Notes under the pieces: model-generated
The model's database searches: none
What the model saw: the letters and a program-made list of their open reading frames with translations, nothing else
What the model was told of the DNA's origin: nothing
Assembly (NCBI GenBank): GCA_033977485.1
Contig: CM066991.1
Location: 126,127,999 to 126,191,998, forward strand
DNA from: Hydrangea macrophylla
Taxonomy: Eukaryota; Streptophyta; Magnoliopsida; Cornales; Hydrangeaceae
Direction: 5' to 3'
DNA: 64,000 nt
Part shown: piece by piece, positions 1 to 11,908 of the stretch
How positions within the stretch are numbered: the first letter of the stretch is position 1
Layout: every line of letters starts with the position of its first letter
Made by a program: the position numbers and the translations under genes

Positions 1-187
1 AATTGTGTTATAATGTTATGTATTTGCTCTGGGTTGATCTTTTTATTTATTTATTTGTTTAGAAATGGGCCACAAAAGGCCTTAAACAGGAGCCCAAAAA
101 GGCTTAAAACAGCCAAAAAGACCCAAAACAGTCCATAAAGGCCAAAAATTTGATAAATTTTGGCTCAAATTTTGGCCCATGAGCCAA

Positions 188-338
188 TCGAAAACCGACC
201 ATGTTTACTACAGTCGAAAATAACCGGCCGTTTCGGCCTACGGTCGAAAACGGTTTCATGCTATGCAAAACCGACACAAATCAGCTTAGTGAGGTTTTTA
301 GGAGAAATAACCGACCAAATTGACCGTTTACATCCCTA
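188..338. repeat. right end of a hAT-like MITE-type repeat (partial)
   Basis: The stretch is rich in degenerate 'gaaaaccgacc / aaccggccg' words and ends at 338 with 'gtttacatcccta'. Its complement, TAGGGATGTAAAC, resembles the ends of plant hAT-derived MITEs. No matching left end is visible, so the element is truncated or starts before the window. The A-rich sequence at 1-187 shows nothing else I recognise. Confidence 0.35.
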
Positions 339-445
339 GTTTGAGGAGCAAAATTTGAATGAGCAAAAATGAACTTTTGCAAAAAAATGTAATCGTTTTT
401 TAACTTTTCGAAACTGTCCTTTGTAGGCTTGAGCAGATTCAAGTC

Positions 446-721
446 TAGAGGTGTCAAACGGGCGGGTCGGGTCGGGCCCGGTCAAAGCAGGCCTCGAGAG
501 GGTTTCGGGCCGGGCTTCACCAAACATCGGGCCGGGCTGGACGGGCTAGCGGGCTTTCTTTAATTTTTGGAGTGGGTCGTGGCGGGCCGGACTTTTTCAC
601 CATTTCGGGCCGGACCGAACCATGGACGGAAGGATGGGTGTCCACCCAGGCCCGGAATATATGAACCGGGCCTAGTGGGTTGGGCTCGGGCCAGGCCAAC
701 CCGGCCCGATTGTCACCTCTA
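446..721. mobile_element. hAT-like MITE, 276 bp
   Basis: Terminal inverted repeats are visible: the left end reads TAGAGGTGTCAAACGGGC and the complement of the right end reads TAGAGGTGACAATCGGGC. An 8-bp target duplication flanks it, GATTCAAG (436-443, two extra bases before the element) and GATTCAAC (722-729). The interior is GC-rich and has no coding frame. The length, inverted ends and 8-bp duplication fit a non-autonomous hAT element. It sits about 270 bp upstream of the small gene's start codon, in its promoter region. Confidence 0.7.
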
Positions 722-789
722 GATTCAACACACAATTTGCCAAAACCGACAACCCCACTTCTCGGAAGTCGGATCCACTAGTTTGCAAC

Positions 790-825
790 CTCTCTCTCTC
801 TCTCTCTCTCTCTCTCGCTCTCTCC
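790..825. repeat. CT microsatellite in 5' leader/promoter
   Basis: A run of CT dinucleotides with one GC interruption, about 170-200 bp before the start codon of the small two-exon gene and on its sense strand. CT tracts are common in plant 5' untranslated regions. A GC-rich alternating purine/pyrimidine stretch follows (841-866). Confidence 0.85.
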
Positions 826-884
826 AGAAATAATTCAGTGAGCGCGCGCGAGCCCGCGCGCACACACAGCAGAGTTGCAGATTG

Positions 885-985
885 GTGAGCCCCCTGTAAA
901 TCTTTACATCAAAATAGGTTCATTTATTGCTTTAATTGTTCAAACGAACTTGCCCTAAATGTTACTACTATCTATTATTGTGCAG
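885..985 (+). other. putative 5' UTR intron of the small gene
   Basis: The sequence begins GTGAGC after 'cagattg' and ends in a pyrimidine-rich stretch plus TGCAG, ten bases before the ATG at 996. At 101 bp it has the size and splice signals of a short plant leader intron. No transcript is available to confirm it. Confidence 0.5.
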
Positions 986-995
986 TGAAACGAAA

Positions 996-2371
996 ATGAA
1001 GTTTGTAGGTTGGTACTTGAAGATTGCAGCAGTGGCGGCCGCTATCGGAGGTTCAATGGAGTTTTTCATGATCAAAACCGGCTTCTGTGTGAGAACCATC
1101 CTTCTTATACACCTCTGATGTGTGATATATATATATATATATATTCATTCTGATGGTCTGGTTCATTAATAACAAATAATCGCTTGTTTTTTTCCTTTTA
1201 ACCAACTCAATATGATTATGAACTCCACTGCAAAAACCTTCCTTGTATATGTTTCGAACTTTTGAAATTTTGGATACGTTATACTCCCTCCGTCCCATAT
1301 TTAGAGTCTCTTTTGGGAATTCCAACTTATTAAGGGGACCACCTTGATTTTGGTGAGATTTTCAACTTTCCAATATAGCCCTTTTTGAAATTCAAAATTA
1401 TAGTGTCACATCAAAAAATGAGAGGGAGTAGTTGGATATAATAAAGGGTAAATTTGGAAAGTTTGTATTAAAGTACTTTGACTTTTCAAAGAGGACTCTT
1501 AAAATGGGACACCAAAAAATGGCATCAAGGACTCTAAATATGGGACAGAGGGAGTATACATTATAGCGAATTATGCGAAATTTTAAAAAAGTGTTGCTAG
1601 TTGGTACGATTGTAATTGCAAATTTTGAACTCCGATCGAGGTCGATGTAACTCAAAATTTGTGGCTAGTTCACTGAAATTTGTTTCTGACAAGTATCATT
1701 TCTATTGCGGTTATTCTAAAGAATGAACTAGAAGGATTTTGATTTTCAACTCTGTCTACGTAGCCGCCTTTATTTTAATGTCGGAAAGGGTTGAGAATAG
1801 TTCATTGAGGCACCGTAGCTGTATCGAATAAAGGATATCACGTGCCAACGACAAACATTATTTTTAACAAGTTTACTCAAACATTCAGCTTCTATTCAAT
1901 CAAATGAGAATGGTGTGATGAACCTTCATTTGACTATTAAATTTAACAACTACAAGGGCAAAATCTTACTTTGGGTTCAGTAATTAGCACGACTACAATG
2001 AAGTATGAAGCATGTTAAAATAAGAATAACGAAATCAATTTGGTTTCAATTAGTTTCATGGTAGTGGGACTTCACCTTTTAAACAAAGCATTTACAAATA
2101 TTGAACAATGTTGAAGATAAAAAAAAAAAAACTAAAGCACTCAAAAGTTGGAGAAGAACTTTTTTTTTTACTAATGGTATGCCTTCACTCTCCATGCAAT
2201 TGAGCATCAGTTGAGTACTTTGAGTTGCGGAGGTTGTTTTAATCCCAGTCTTGATGCAAAGCTAGGGGTGTAACAAAATCGACTGGACCGACCGAACCGT
2301 TCTTTTGTGTGTGTGTGTGTGTGTGTGGAATCTGAAATCTGATTTTAGAGGGGGAAATGCAAACACCCCCC

Positions 2372-2415
<44 letters not shown>

Positions 2416-5400
2416 CTCTCTCCCAAAAACAAAAACAAAATTGTGTGGATCCTACTATGTCCCCCCAAAATATGTTAGCGTGCTTCAAAATACACAGTTT
2501 TTATGTAGTATGTTGGCCTATTTATAATCCAACCCACCAAGAAAATTAAACAAAAACCATTATATGTAATATTTGCCTTAATTTTAATCTAGAACATCCT
2601 AAATATAAGATACAACCACATTTTCATCCTTATTATTAAAAATAGCGACAGTCTGCACTCTGCACGCAAGTACACTACAAAACAGACCAAAAAGATTCAC
2701 TTCGGGGGCACTGCTTCCAAACCCCCAATCATTCTTAGCCCCTTGTGCACACCCTCCCTCCCCCCACAAGTAAATCCTAGATCCGCCACTGATTGGATAG
2801 ACGAACATCTGAATTATATTGTTTATTTTCGGTTCAAATGTTTTTGGAATGCCAGTTTGGGTAATCTTTTGATCCACTCACAAGCTTACAACCACCATTT
2901 CATCTTTATCATTCTTCTCCTCCCTCCCCGTAGTATAATTGTCATTAAATGCTGGTTGGAACTCTTTGTTGTCAGTTAGAGTACTCATATTTCCCTCGTT
3001 GTTTTACCCTTTGGACTTAGAACAAACTTAATATTTAATCCCTAAAATTTGCACATCCTTAATCGGTTTGCAGAGCTTGGTTATAGTAGGAAGCCAGCAA
3101 GTTCACATGTTGCTCTGTAAACAGGTTATATGTTTTCAGTCTAGACTCTTGAGCATGCTCTCCATTAAAGTTCCTTCTTCAAACTGATAATTTCTTATTT
3201 TTGTGATACTTGAGTGAAAAGCTATGTCCCACTTTGTGTTTTTAATTTTGTGGTCACATTTTATTATTGTGGCAGGTTTGATTATAAAAGATTGAGAAGG
3301 AATGCTATGAATTTTAATCTAAGCTGTTCCTTTTTTTGTTATCTTACTATGAGAATAATATATATTAGATCAGGCTAGTATCGATTATTGAAAGAAATTT
3401 TAATTATAGCTTGAGAGGTGTAAAGATGAATTATGAAGAAAATATTTGTGTTAAAGCTACGTGTATTGTCTCATGAAATCTCAGTGTATCATATAAAGAT
3501 AAAGCATTAGGAGAAAAAAAGGAAGGGAATTCTTAAAAAGGCGAAAAGTAGAGGGGGGAATTTTCGCTCCACTTCCATATATAAGCATAACAAAAGCTTA
3601 GCTTAGTACTTGTTATTCGTCTTGGATTTTAGTGTCTGTACTATCAAAATTCGTTAGTTTTTTTTTCCTATAAAGTGTTCCACAATGAGCTGAGGTGGAA
3701 TTTTATGATGAGGTGGAATTTTATGAATGTCTGACTGGTCATTTTTTTCCAAATCTCAGACATAATCCCATGCCGCACTTTCATTTATTTAAAATCATGT
3801 TGGCTATGTAGAAATGCATTGAAATTAGCTAGTTCTGTCAAAAGAGTTGAGAGAAAAAGAAAATTTCTGTATATTTCTCACAATGGAAGGCCCTATATAT
3901 AAACAATTACAGAGAACTAAAAAAAAAAAGAAAGAAAACCAAAGAAGAAATAATATAACTCACTAATTACGGAAATTATGCTATATCTCCTAATCACAGC
4001 TATACAATAATATTCTAAATATTTATACAATATTAACAACACTCCCCCTCAAGCTGGAGAGTGGATTCAATCATTCCCAGCTTGCCACATATAGTGTCAA
4101 TGGCACCTTTGGAAAGTGCTTTGGTGAAGATATCTGCAAGCTGACAGTTAGAAGGAACAAACGAAGTCGAGATTTCTTTTGACTCCACTTTTGCACGCAC
4201 AAAATGACAATCAACCTCAATATGTTTAGTTCTCTCGTGAAAGACTAGATTACTAGCAATATGGATGACGGCTTGATTGTCACAGTAAAGAGGAGTTGGG
4301 TCCATCATGGGAAAGCCAAACTCCCTTAACAAAGTCCTCAATCAGGTGAGTTCACGAGTAGTATGTGCCATTGCCTGATATTCGGCTTCAGCACTGGACC
4401 GAGCAACCACAAATTGTTTCTTACTTCGCCAAGTCACAAGGTTGCTGCCAATAAAGGTGCAGAAACCAGTGGTAGATTCTGATGGCGAGCCTGCCCAGTC
4501 AGCATCGGTATATCCCTCGATGCGAAGATGTCCTGAAGGTCGATAGAGAAGTCCACGTCTTGGGGCATTTTTGAGATACTTTAAGATGCGAATGACAGCA
4601 TCCAGATGAGGAACCCGAGGGGTGGTCATGAACTGGCTCACAATACTAACAGCATATGAGATGTCAGGACGAGTGATTGTGAGGTAAATAAGTTTACCTA
4701 CGAGCCTCCTGTACATCTCTGGATCATCAATAAGCTTACCCATATCAGGTAATAGTTTCAAGTTAACATCCATGGGAGTAGAGACCGGTTTGGAGCCAAG
4801 ATAACCAGTTTCTTTCAAGATGTCAAGAGTATATTTTCTTTGAGATAGACTTATACCCGCTTTTGACCTAGCTACCTCAATACTAAGAAAGTAACGAAGC
4901 TGACCCAAATCCTTGGTAAGAAAACTCGAGCCAAGATGATGAATAAGAGTCTGGATGCCTTTCTTGTCACTCCTTGTGATGACGATATCATCAACATAGA
5001 CAACAAGAATCACAATGCCAATGCTTGTCTTCTTAAAGAAGACCGAGTGATCTGCTTGACTGCGGGTCATGCCATGTGCAACAGCCACCTTGCTGAATTT
5101 GTCAAACCAAGCTCTTGGAGACTGTTTGAGGCCATAAATAGATTTCTTGAGATGACAAACATACTCCCCCTTGGACTCAAACCCAGGGGGCTGAGCCATA
5201 TAAAAGTCTCTATAAGATCGCCATGAAGAAAGGCATTTTTGACATCAAGCTGATGAAGTGGCCAATCAAGAGAAGCCGCTAGAGAGATAATAATACGAAC
5301 ATAATTCAGCTTGGCAACGGGAGAAAAGGTCTCTGTATAGTCAATGCCATGGGTCTGAGTAAAACCTTTGGCCACAAGACGAGCCTTTAAGCGATCTACA

Positions 5401-8400
5401 GTACCGTCATGATTCTGTTTGACTGTGAAGATCCAACGACAGCCAACAATTTGTGCTCCTGCAGGTTTAGGAATAAGATTCCAAGTATGATTCAAATCCA
5501 AAGCATGCATTTCCTCCTCCATTGCTTTCCTCCAGTCAGGATGAGAAAGAGCTTCCCTATAGGACTTAGGAATCGCGATAGATGATACGGATAAAGAAAA
5601 AGCCTTAAAAGGAAGGAGACAAATGATCAAAAGAGACAAAATTAGAGATTGGGTGATCAGTACATGTACGTTTACCTTTACGAACGGCAACAGGAAGATC
5701 GAGATCCGAGTCAGAATGAGGGATAGGTGGATCTGTTGACATCGAGGCGGATGGGGGAATTAGCAGAGTGGACTCCACAGTGACAGGTACTTGATTGATT
5801 ATCCGTGGTCGACGGCGAGAAATACTCCGTGGCTTACGAGGAACATACACCTGAGGGATAGGAGCAGTAGTAGGGATACCCTGAGAGATAGGAAAACAAG
5901 CAGGAATAACAGGGGCAGAGAGTAGAGGTTCCTGTAACTGACCTCCTTCTGGAGAATAATATGGAACATTCTCAAAAAAGGTCACATCAGCACTTACAAA
6001 GTGCTTACATAACGTAGGACTATAGCACCTGTATCCTTTTTTGGTACGAGAATATCCAAGAAATATGCATTTGTAAGCACGAGGATCAAGTTTGTCACGG
6101 CCATGAGTTAAATTATGAACAAAACAAACACAGCCAAATACTTTTGGAGGAAGAGGAAATGGATTTTTGTCAGCAAATAGCATTTGAAAGGTGGACTTGC
6201 CTTTAAGAACACGAGTAGCAGTAAGAACTGCATCTCCCAAAAAGGGCTTAGGAACATGCATTTGGATCATCAAAGCACGAGCAATAGCTAAAATAGGCCC
6301 ATTTTTCCTCTCAGCAATTCCATTTTGTTCAGGAGTACGAACACAAGAAGTTTGATGTATTATACCTCTAGATTTAAGAAATTGCTGAAATGAACTAACT
6401 TTGGTATATTCAAGAGCATTATCAGTCCGAAAAGCAAGAAGTTTGGCAGTAAATTGATTTGAAATTTCAGCATAAAAGGTTTTAAAAGCATTAAACAATT
6501 GAGATCTATCTTTAAGCACATACACCCATGTCAAATGAGAATGATCATCAATAAAAGTAACAAAGTAACGGGCACCACATAAACCAGTTGTCCGAGCTGG
6601 ACCCCAAATATCAGAGTGAACCAGCTCAAAAGGATGTAAACATGGTTCATTATTTCTAAGCTTAAAAGTAGCTCTATGATGCTTACTGAGTTCACAAGTC
6701 TCACAATTAAAATTAGAAAAAGTAGGTAAAGATGGAACTAAATGCCTAAGACTAAGTGACAATGGGTGCCCGAGACGACAATGCCACTGATATGGTGAAG
6801 TAGTAGTATGAAGAGCAGATCGACCCGAAACAAGATAGGGCTGAAAATAGTAAAGTCCATTCTTCTCAAATCCCCCACCAATCGTCCTCTTCGTCTTTAG
6901 ATCCTGAAAGACACAATGAGTGGGATAAAATGTTACCGAACAATTTAAAGAATGAGTGAGTTTGTGCACAGATAATAAGTTAAAAGGAAACTGAGGCAAA
7001 TAGAAGATCGAGGATAAGGTAAGGTTAGGAGTGCTAACAGTACCAATGCCTTCAACATGAATTTTTGTGCCATTAGCAACAGTGACAAACGAGGGAGAAG
7101 AAAGACGAGAAATATTAGAAATAATGGACGGATTACCTGTCATATGATCAGATGCCCCTGAATCAATGACCCAAGGAAGAGTAGATGAGGATTGAAGACA
7201 TGTGTTACCTGAAGCAACGAGATTGGATGTGGAAGAGGAGGCGGCATTAGCTTGCTGAAGAATAGAATCATACTCAGACTTAGTCATAACAACCTGCTCG
7301 TCAGAAGTACCAGTAGGATAATTCCCGTCGGCAGTAGCTTGATTGGCCCAAGCGGGCTTTCCATGAAGTTTCCAGCAAAACTCAACGGTGTGGTTATTTT
7401 GTACACAATGAGTGCAAAGCTTGGTACCACGACCACCGCGGCCACCACGATAATTGTTGGTGCCACGACCACCGCGACCACCATCACGACCACGATTATC
7501 TCCAATAGGATTGTCAAATCGCCCACCAGGGGCAGCCAAAGCAGAATGTTCATCCTTCTCAGGTGCAGAAGGATGAATGGAGGCGCGTCGAACCCGAGCA
7601 AAGGTCTCACTGACAGTAGGAATGTCTTTCCCAGAGAGAATCTGAGAACTAATAGATGCAAGATCCGGCTTAAGTCCGGAAAGAAATTTAGCAACGCGAA
7701 ACTCTTCCTGATGCTGCTGCTGAGTCTTCAAATCAGTTGTCAATGGTTGATAAACATTCAATTCGTCCCACATACCCTTGAGGATTGAGAAGTACTCTTC
7801 AACTGAGCGATCACCTTGTTGAAGAGAAAAGAGATCCTGATAAAGTTGATAAATTCGAGAAAGATTTTGCTCAGAGGAATATAACTCCTTAAGTGTATCC
7901 CAAATATCCTTAGCGGACTCCAGACAAGAAACATTATTGAAAACTTCCGGCTCCAAACTATTCCACAACCAGGTCATAATTTGTGCATCTTCTTACTCCT
8001 ATAAAGCACCCTTGGTTGCGTCTGAGGGTTTGGTGGTGGTGAGATAAGAGGCTTTGCCACGTGCCTTCAAGAAAACAGTGACTGCACGAGACCATTGAAA
8101 GTAATTAGAACCCTTCAATTTAGTACTCGTCATTGACCCAAAAAAGAGAGAGTCCTTAAAAGAGTCCTTGGTTTCAATTTGGTCACCCATAATAGTGGTA
8201 AAATCAACCGAGTCAAAGATACTGGGCTTCTCTGGAATTTTCAGAAAAGTTGGGGCAGATTTGAAATTTTTCGAAAATTTGGGGCTGATTTGAAATTTTC
8301 CAGAAATCTGGGGCTGATCTGCAGGTTCCAGAAAAAAAGGGTAGATCACAGATTGCAAATCTGTGTGAACACGAAGAAGTCGAAGGGCTCCAATCAGTGC

Positions 8401-9765
8401 TGCGAGAGACTTGGAAGGTTGCAGATAGGTCCAACGAGTGTCGAGGTAGTCCAGCAAAGTCGGCTAGGGTTGAGAAAGAGAAGTTCGAGATGCAGCAATG
8501 GCTGCCGAGAGTGATCGAGATATGAAAGGCAGCGAGGCTGCTATACGAGCGTGAGAAAAAGATTAGTCCCAAGTCTTTTGCTCTGATACCATGTCAAAAG
8601 AGTTGGGAGAAAAAGAAAATTTCTGTATATTTCTCACAATGAGGAAGGCCCTATATATACACAATTACAGAGAACTAAAAAAAAAGGAAAGAAAACCAAA
8701 GAGGAAATAATACAACTCACTAATTACGGAAATTATGCTATATCTCCTAATCACAGCTATACAAGAATATTCTAAATATTTATACAATTTTAACAAGAAG
8801 TTCATTACAAAAAAAGGGGAATGTCTTGATTCTCGAAGCTGCAAGCAAGGTGCATCTTTTGGTTCTATTGATGATTCTAACTTGGAGGTTGGTATTGGGT
8901 CTTTTGGTGAATGTTTTGATTCTTGAAGACTGCAAGGTGCATCTTTTAGTTCATGGTTCTCACCTGGAGGCGGGTATTGGGTTTCTAGGTTTTACACCTA
9001 TGCTTTAGGACTTTTGACTTTTGTGTTTTTTGGTGACTCCTCTCTATGACTCAACATGTAATTACATGCATATCTAGAATTACTTTTTGAGTTTTTGACT
9101 CTGAGATTTTGGTAACTGCTGTCTGTGATCAACATGTAAATAACATGCACATCTTGAGTTACTTTTGAGCTTTCAGCATAATTTAATATATCTAAGATGG
9201 TTATATGAGCTTGTAAGATCTTAAAAGTACTAATAGTCTTTGGCCTCTTGGGAACAAATGAAAAGCTTAATTCTATTTACTCAGCTCCACAAAGCGTTAT
9301 CTGAGTTTGTGTCCATAGATCATTACTTGCATTATTTTCGACCTCTGGTCTTTAAAGTGCCATTAAGTCCCCGCTTGCACATCCCCTTTTTCTTGTTGCA
9401 AATGACTAAACTGCCATTAGCTATATTATGTTCTGCTGTCCAGAGATGATGCCATAAACTACAAGAGAATGTGCTTGTGATTGGTACAGACTTCTTCTAT
9501 TGTACACTCACCCATTTTAGTTTCCCATATCAAGTAATGCCATTGTAACGGACTAACGGGCTTAACCTGTTTGTTCCATTCTTACTACTGTCTCTCATAC
9601 ACATTCATTTTTGCGATGTCTTATACCTTGGTATTGGCAGATGACAAAGTAACTGTGTTGGAGTCGGAGAAGAGAGCTTGGGACAGTTCCCCAGAAGCTC
9701 AGGCAATCAGAGAAGCCCTTAATCCTTGGAAAAATCAAGACACAAATGCAAGAGAAAATTCCTAG
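996..9765 (+). CDS. small conserved plant membrane-anchored protein, two exons, 71 aa
   Basis: Coding exons are 996-1086 (91 nt) and 9641-9765 (125 nt). The intron 1087-9640 starts with GT and ends 'ttggcag'. Splicing at 1087 leaves one base that completes a Tyr codon with the second exon. The stronger-looking donor at 1089 would run straight into a stop, so it is excluded. The protein begins MKFVGWYLKIAAV, has one hydrophobic segment at about residues 8-26 followed by MIKTGFYDKV, then a charged helix-prone tail with SPEAQAIREALNPW. I recognise this as a short plant protein conserved across species, but I cannot assign a function. One membrane segment with a short N-terminus suggests an anchored organelle or endomembrane protein (inference). 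The intron is unusually long because it contains a Copia element in antisense, a Stowaway-like MITE and microsatellites. The leader carries a CT tract and probably an intron. Confidence 0.8.
1284..1554. mobile_element. Stowaway-like (Tc1/mariner) MITE, 271 bp
   Basis: The left end reads CTCCCTCCGTCCCATATTTA and the right end is its near-perfect inverse (TAAATATGGGACAGAGGGAG). TA dinucleotides flank both sides (1282-1283, 1555-1556). The CTCCCTCCGTCCC terminus with a TA duplication is the hallmark of Stowaway MITEs. It lies about 200 bp inside the intron of the small gene. Confidence 0.85.
2306..2412. repeat. facing GT and AC microsatellites
   Basis: (GT)n at 2306-2327 and (AC)n at 2373-2412, separated by about 45 bp. 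The two tracts are complementary, so a transcript through this intron could fold into a long GT/AC hairpin. A short CT tract follows at 2413-2423. Confidence 0.85.
2600..2792 (-). repeat. unclassified dispersed repeat, copy A
   Basis: Read on the - strand this begins CAGTGGCGGATCTAGGATTT, then G-rich sequence, then GGAAGCAGTGCCCCCGAAG and CTTTTTGGT. The same order of words with substitutions occurs at 13191-13300 in the U1-C intron. The family is a common kind of plant intronic repeat but I cannot classify it. Confidence 0.4.
3836..4038 (-). repeat. Copia 3' LTR
   Basis: 203-bp direct repeat of 8592-8795, with termini TG..CA on either strand (TGTCAAAAG .. TTAACA on +). It is next to the polypurine tract, so it is the 3' LTR. 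Confidence 0.92.
4033..8190 (-). pseudogene. Copia gag-pol polyprotein, broken
   Basis: The frame starts at the ATG at 8190 (MGDQIETKDSF). In order on the - strand: gag; zinc knuckle CTHCVQNNHTVEFC (about 7372-7416); protease WVIDSGASDHM (about 7141-7175); integrase with DIWGP, TDNALEY and the QNGIAERKN segment; RT with YVDDIVIT (4981-4998, catalytic Asp pair present); RNase H with the TDADWAG and SSAEAEYQ motifs. Breaks seen: two stop codons about 6 bp apart in gag near 7995-8001, a frameshift between about 5605 and 5690, another near 5200, and a stop near 4341 in RNase H. It cannot make its polyprotein. The catalytic motifs still look good, which points to decay after insertion. Confidence 0.9.
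4039..4050 (-). other. Copia polypurine tract
   Basis: On the - strand GAGGGGGAGTGT lies directly before the 3' LTR. This is the expected plus-strand priming site. Confidence 0.8.
8580..8591 (-). other. Copia primer-binding site (tRNA-iMet)
   Basis: On the - strand TGGTATCAGAGC follows immediately after the 5' LTR. It is complementary to the 3' end of plant initiator methionine tRNA, the usual Copia primer. Confidence 0.92.
8592..8795 (-). repeat. Copia 5' LTR
   Basis: 204-bp partner of 3836-4038, differing at about 9-10 positions. It adjoins the primer-binding site, hence the 5' LTR. Confidence 0.92.
8796..9640. other. intron remainder with a degenerate duplication
   Basis: At 8829-8915 and 8918-8990 there is a diverged direct duplication sharing 'aaggtgcatctttt', 'ttggag' and 'ggtattgggt' words. 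Otherwise this is AT-rich intron that ends at the acceptor at 9640. No gene seen. Confidence 0.5.
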
Positions 9766-10157
9766 ATCTTCCAGTGTGGGTATTTGCTCTGCATAAGATT
9801 TGTTTCACAGAAAAAGGTTTCAGAATTTTATTTTTGTTTACATAAGACGGCACATTTTCTAGTTCAAACTGATGACACTAGGAAAGAATGATTCTGAGAT
9901 TGAATAGCACGTCCGGAATTGTTGTAGCTCGTTGGTTAGGGCTCTTAATATTTAATAGGAGCAAGTTTTGGTAGGGTCAATGCCTACACCACCTTACTCT
10001 GGACGTACATGATGTCCTTGGGCTTCTGCTCCAGTTTTTGTTATAGAACTTGCGCATGATTATATTTTTCCAGGAAAACATGGCCATCCTCGCACTGTGC
10101 ATCTAACATGGACGTAACTGTTTCCCTTCTTCTTCTTCTTCTTCTTCTTCTTCTTCT

Positions 10158-10212
<55 letters not shown>

Positions 10213-11545
10213 TGTTTCTTTATAGACTGGGCCACTATCTCTCATTATGTTTCTTTATAGACTGGACCATTTTAGTGCCGCAGAAGAACGAAAAAAATTG
10301 CCTATTTAATTCTTGAGCTATATACTCCACAACATTGTATTTCTACATCCTCATCCCTTACCTCTTTCAATCAATTCTCAACACATTATTTCTCCGAGTA
10401 AAATGCATTTTGCACACTTGAACCATACACTGATTTGTAGTTTGATGCTTCATCTTCATTTGTAGCAATTTAGTTCTTGAACTTTTAGACCAATTGTAAT
10501 ATTAACTTTTCGACAATTTTTGTCTGCAATAGTCAAGACTTTTCACATGGAAGGTTGACATTCCACCACATGACACCAATTGACAAGTTTTCTGTCACTT
10601 TTTTTTTTCTAGGAAAGGTTGACATTACAACCTACTAAAGTACAATTTAAAGATGGGAAGCTAAGCTGCAAAATTAATTTGTAATTCAATGGTGCAAATT
10701 ACCTTTTACCCTAATGTCTTCGTACCATCGGTCAGGTAATAATTATTAGCCAACTGTTATTTCCTTGATCAGTTGGTTATTAGCAAAAACCAATTGAACC
10801 GACTGTACAGTCTTAAGTGGCGGAATGGCTTGGCCATCATAACTACAATCAGATGAATATTTACATATTTTTCACATGAACTCGGTGTTCATTCATTTTT
10901 TTTTTTCGGTGTTCATTCACCAACCATGCAAGCGCTAAGATTGAGCTTGAACAAATTGGGCTCTTGACATTGACAACCCACTGAACCTCAATTTAAAAGT
11001 CAATTCAAAGGAATCTAAATATACACAATAATCATTCAACTACAATATGTTGGCCTGCCAGCCATAGCCCCTGAGCAATCCAACACAAGGTCTCGAGCCC
11101 AATCTCGAACAAACTATGCTGACACACATTGTTTCTTAATGGAAAACAGACAAGCAAGGGTGTACGAGTCTCAAAAGGGCAAAAAAAAAAAAAAAACCAA
11201 ATAGATGAAACCAAAGATATTCAACATTTCCATTTTTTTTATTTTTATTTTCACATTGTAAACACATGAACCAATTACAGGGTTCCTTCAATTGCATCAG
11301 AACAGTGTAGCCTGCAATACAGCACAAGAGTGTTCCACAACAAAATTCTTTTGTCAACCTTTCTGATTCACTCATCTTTGGCTGTAGCCTCTGTAAAACA
11401 TCAGTTTTAACAGATAACATAGTTCCACAACTTGAAAAAATTCATAAACATCTGTTGCAAAGAAAACAGTACATGAAAAAGAGAAAAAATCGACCCACAT
11501 ACCAAATAGGTAGATTTTTGACTATTCTCATGTCTTCCTGAAACC
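9766..11545. other. 3' region and convergent intergenic DNA
   Basis: This covers the 3' UTR of the small gene and the space before U1-C. It contains a CTT/CT microsatellite (10126-10208) and a short direct duplication of 'tatgtttctttatagactgg' around 10213 and 10246. No further gene or RNA recognised. Confidence 0.5.
10126..10208. repeat. compound CTT/CT microsatellite
   Basis: About twelve CTT units followed by about twenty-three CT units. Long translations across it (poly-Arg/Glu) are artefacts. Confidence 0.9.
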
Positions 11546-11908
11546 AATCGGTGTATACGAGCCGAACTCGTGTGTTCGTAAGCTTTCTCACAAGCTTAAA
11601 TGAGCCGAGTTTTCAAGTGATCGCAAGCTTTTTCTCGCGCCCCTTAAAATTATATAGTCTAATAATAGACCAGTCATTTATCAAGTTTATTTACGAGGTT
11701 TGACATATTTTCTCTAAAATTATATAGTTCTATGATAAAAATATATATAAAAGTCAGTATACAAGCTTTTTGTCAAACCTATTAGCGATCTCACGAGCCT
11801 TAATCAATCATGTTCATGAGTTTTGTCGAGCCAAGCCGAGCCGAGGCTAGCCTTTATCGAGCCGAGCCACGAGCCCTTGTTGAGCGACCCAGCTCGTGTA
11901 CACCCCTA
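11546..11908. mobile_element. probable hAT-like MITE, about 360 bp
   Basis: The left end contains GGTGTATACGAGCCGAACTC and the complement of the right end reads TAGGGGTGTACACGAGCTGG, forming imperfect inverted ends. The interior is full of 'gagccgag' and 'aagctt' words typical of this kind of element. The exact borders and target duplication are not clear. It lies between the two convergent genes. Confidence 0.55.

Larger units (their letters stand above)
1555..3835. other. intron sequence, no gene seen
   Basis: AT-rich intronic DNA between the Stowaway-like MITE and the Copia element. Apart from the microsatellites (2306-2412) and the unclassified repeat (2600-2792) listed separately, I see no coding similarity or RNA gene. 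A word resembling a hAT-MITE end ('ctaggggtgtaacaaaatcg') lies near 2262, directly before the GT tract. Confidence 0.5.
3836..8795 (-). mobile_element. Ty1/Copia retrotransposon inside the intron, decayed
   Basis: The 4.96 kb element has two about 203-bp LTRs (3836-4038, 8592-8795), an initiator-Met tRNA primer-binding site next to the right LTR and a polypurine tract next to the left LTR, so it reads on the - strand. Coding order is gag, protease, integrase, RT, RNase H, as in Copia. The very short LTRs suggest the Ale/Retrofit group (inference). The left flank AGTTC (3831-3835) recurs at the right end after three extra bases (8799-8803), a disturbed target duplication. The LTRs differ at about 9-10 of 203 positions by eye, so the insertion is old. 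It is antisense to the host gene. Confidence 0.92.

Noticed and set aside
936..995. Upstream ATG at 936 as the start of the small gene
   Set aside because: It lies inside the probable leader intron (885-985) and would add an unrelated Cys/Tyr-rich leader before the conserved MKFVGWY start.
1089..1094. Alternative donor GTGAGA for the small gene's exon 1
   Set aside because: Using it puts exon 2 in a frame that stops after three codons. The donor at 1087 restores the conserved GFYDKV junction.
7252..7788. 178-codon + strand frame inside the Copia gag region
   Set aside because: Antisense shadow of the gag zinc-knuckle and glycine/arginine-rich segment; no independent support.
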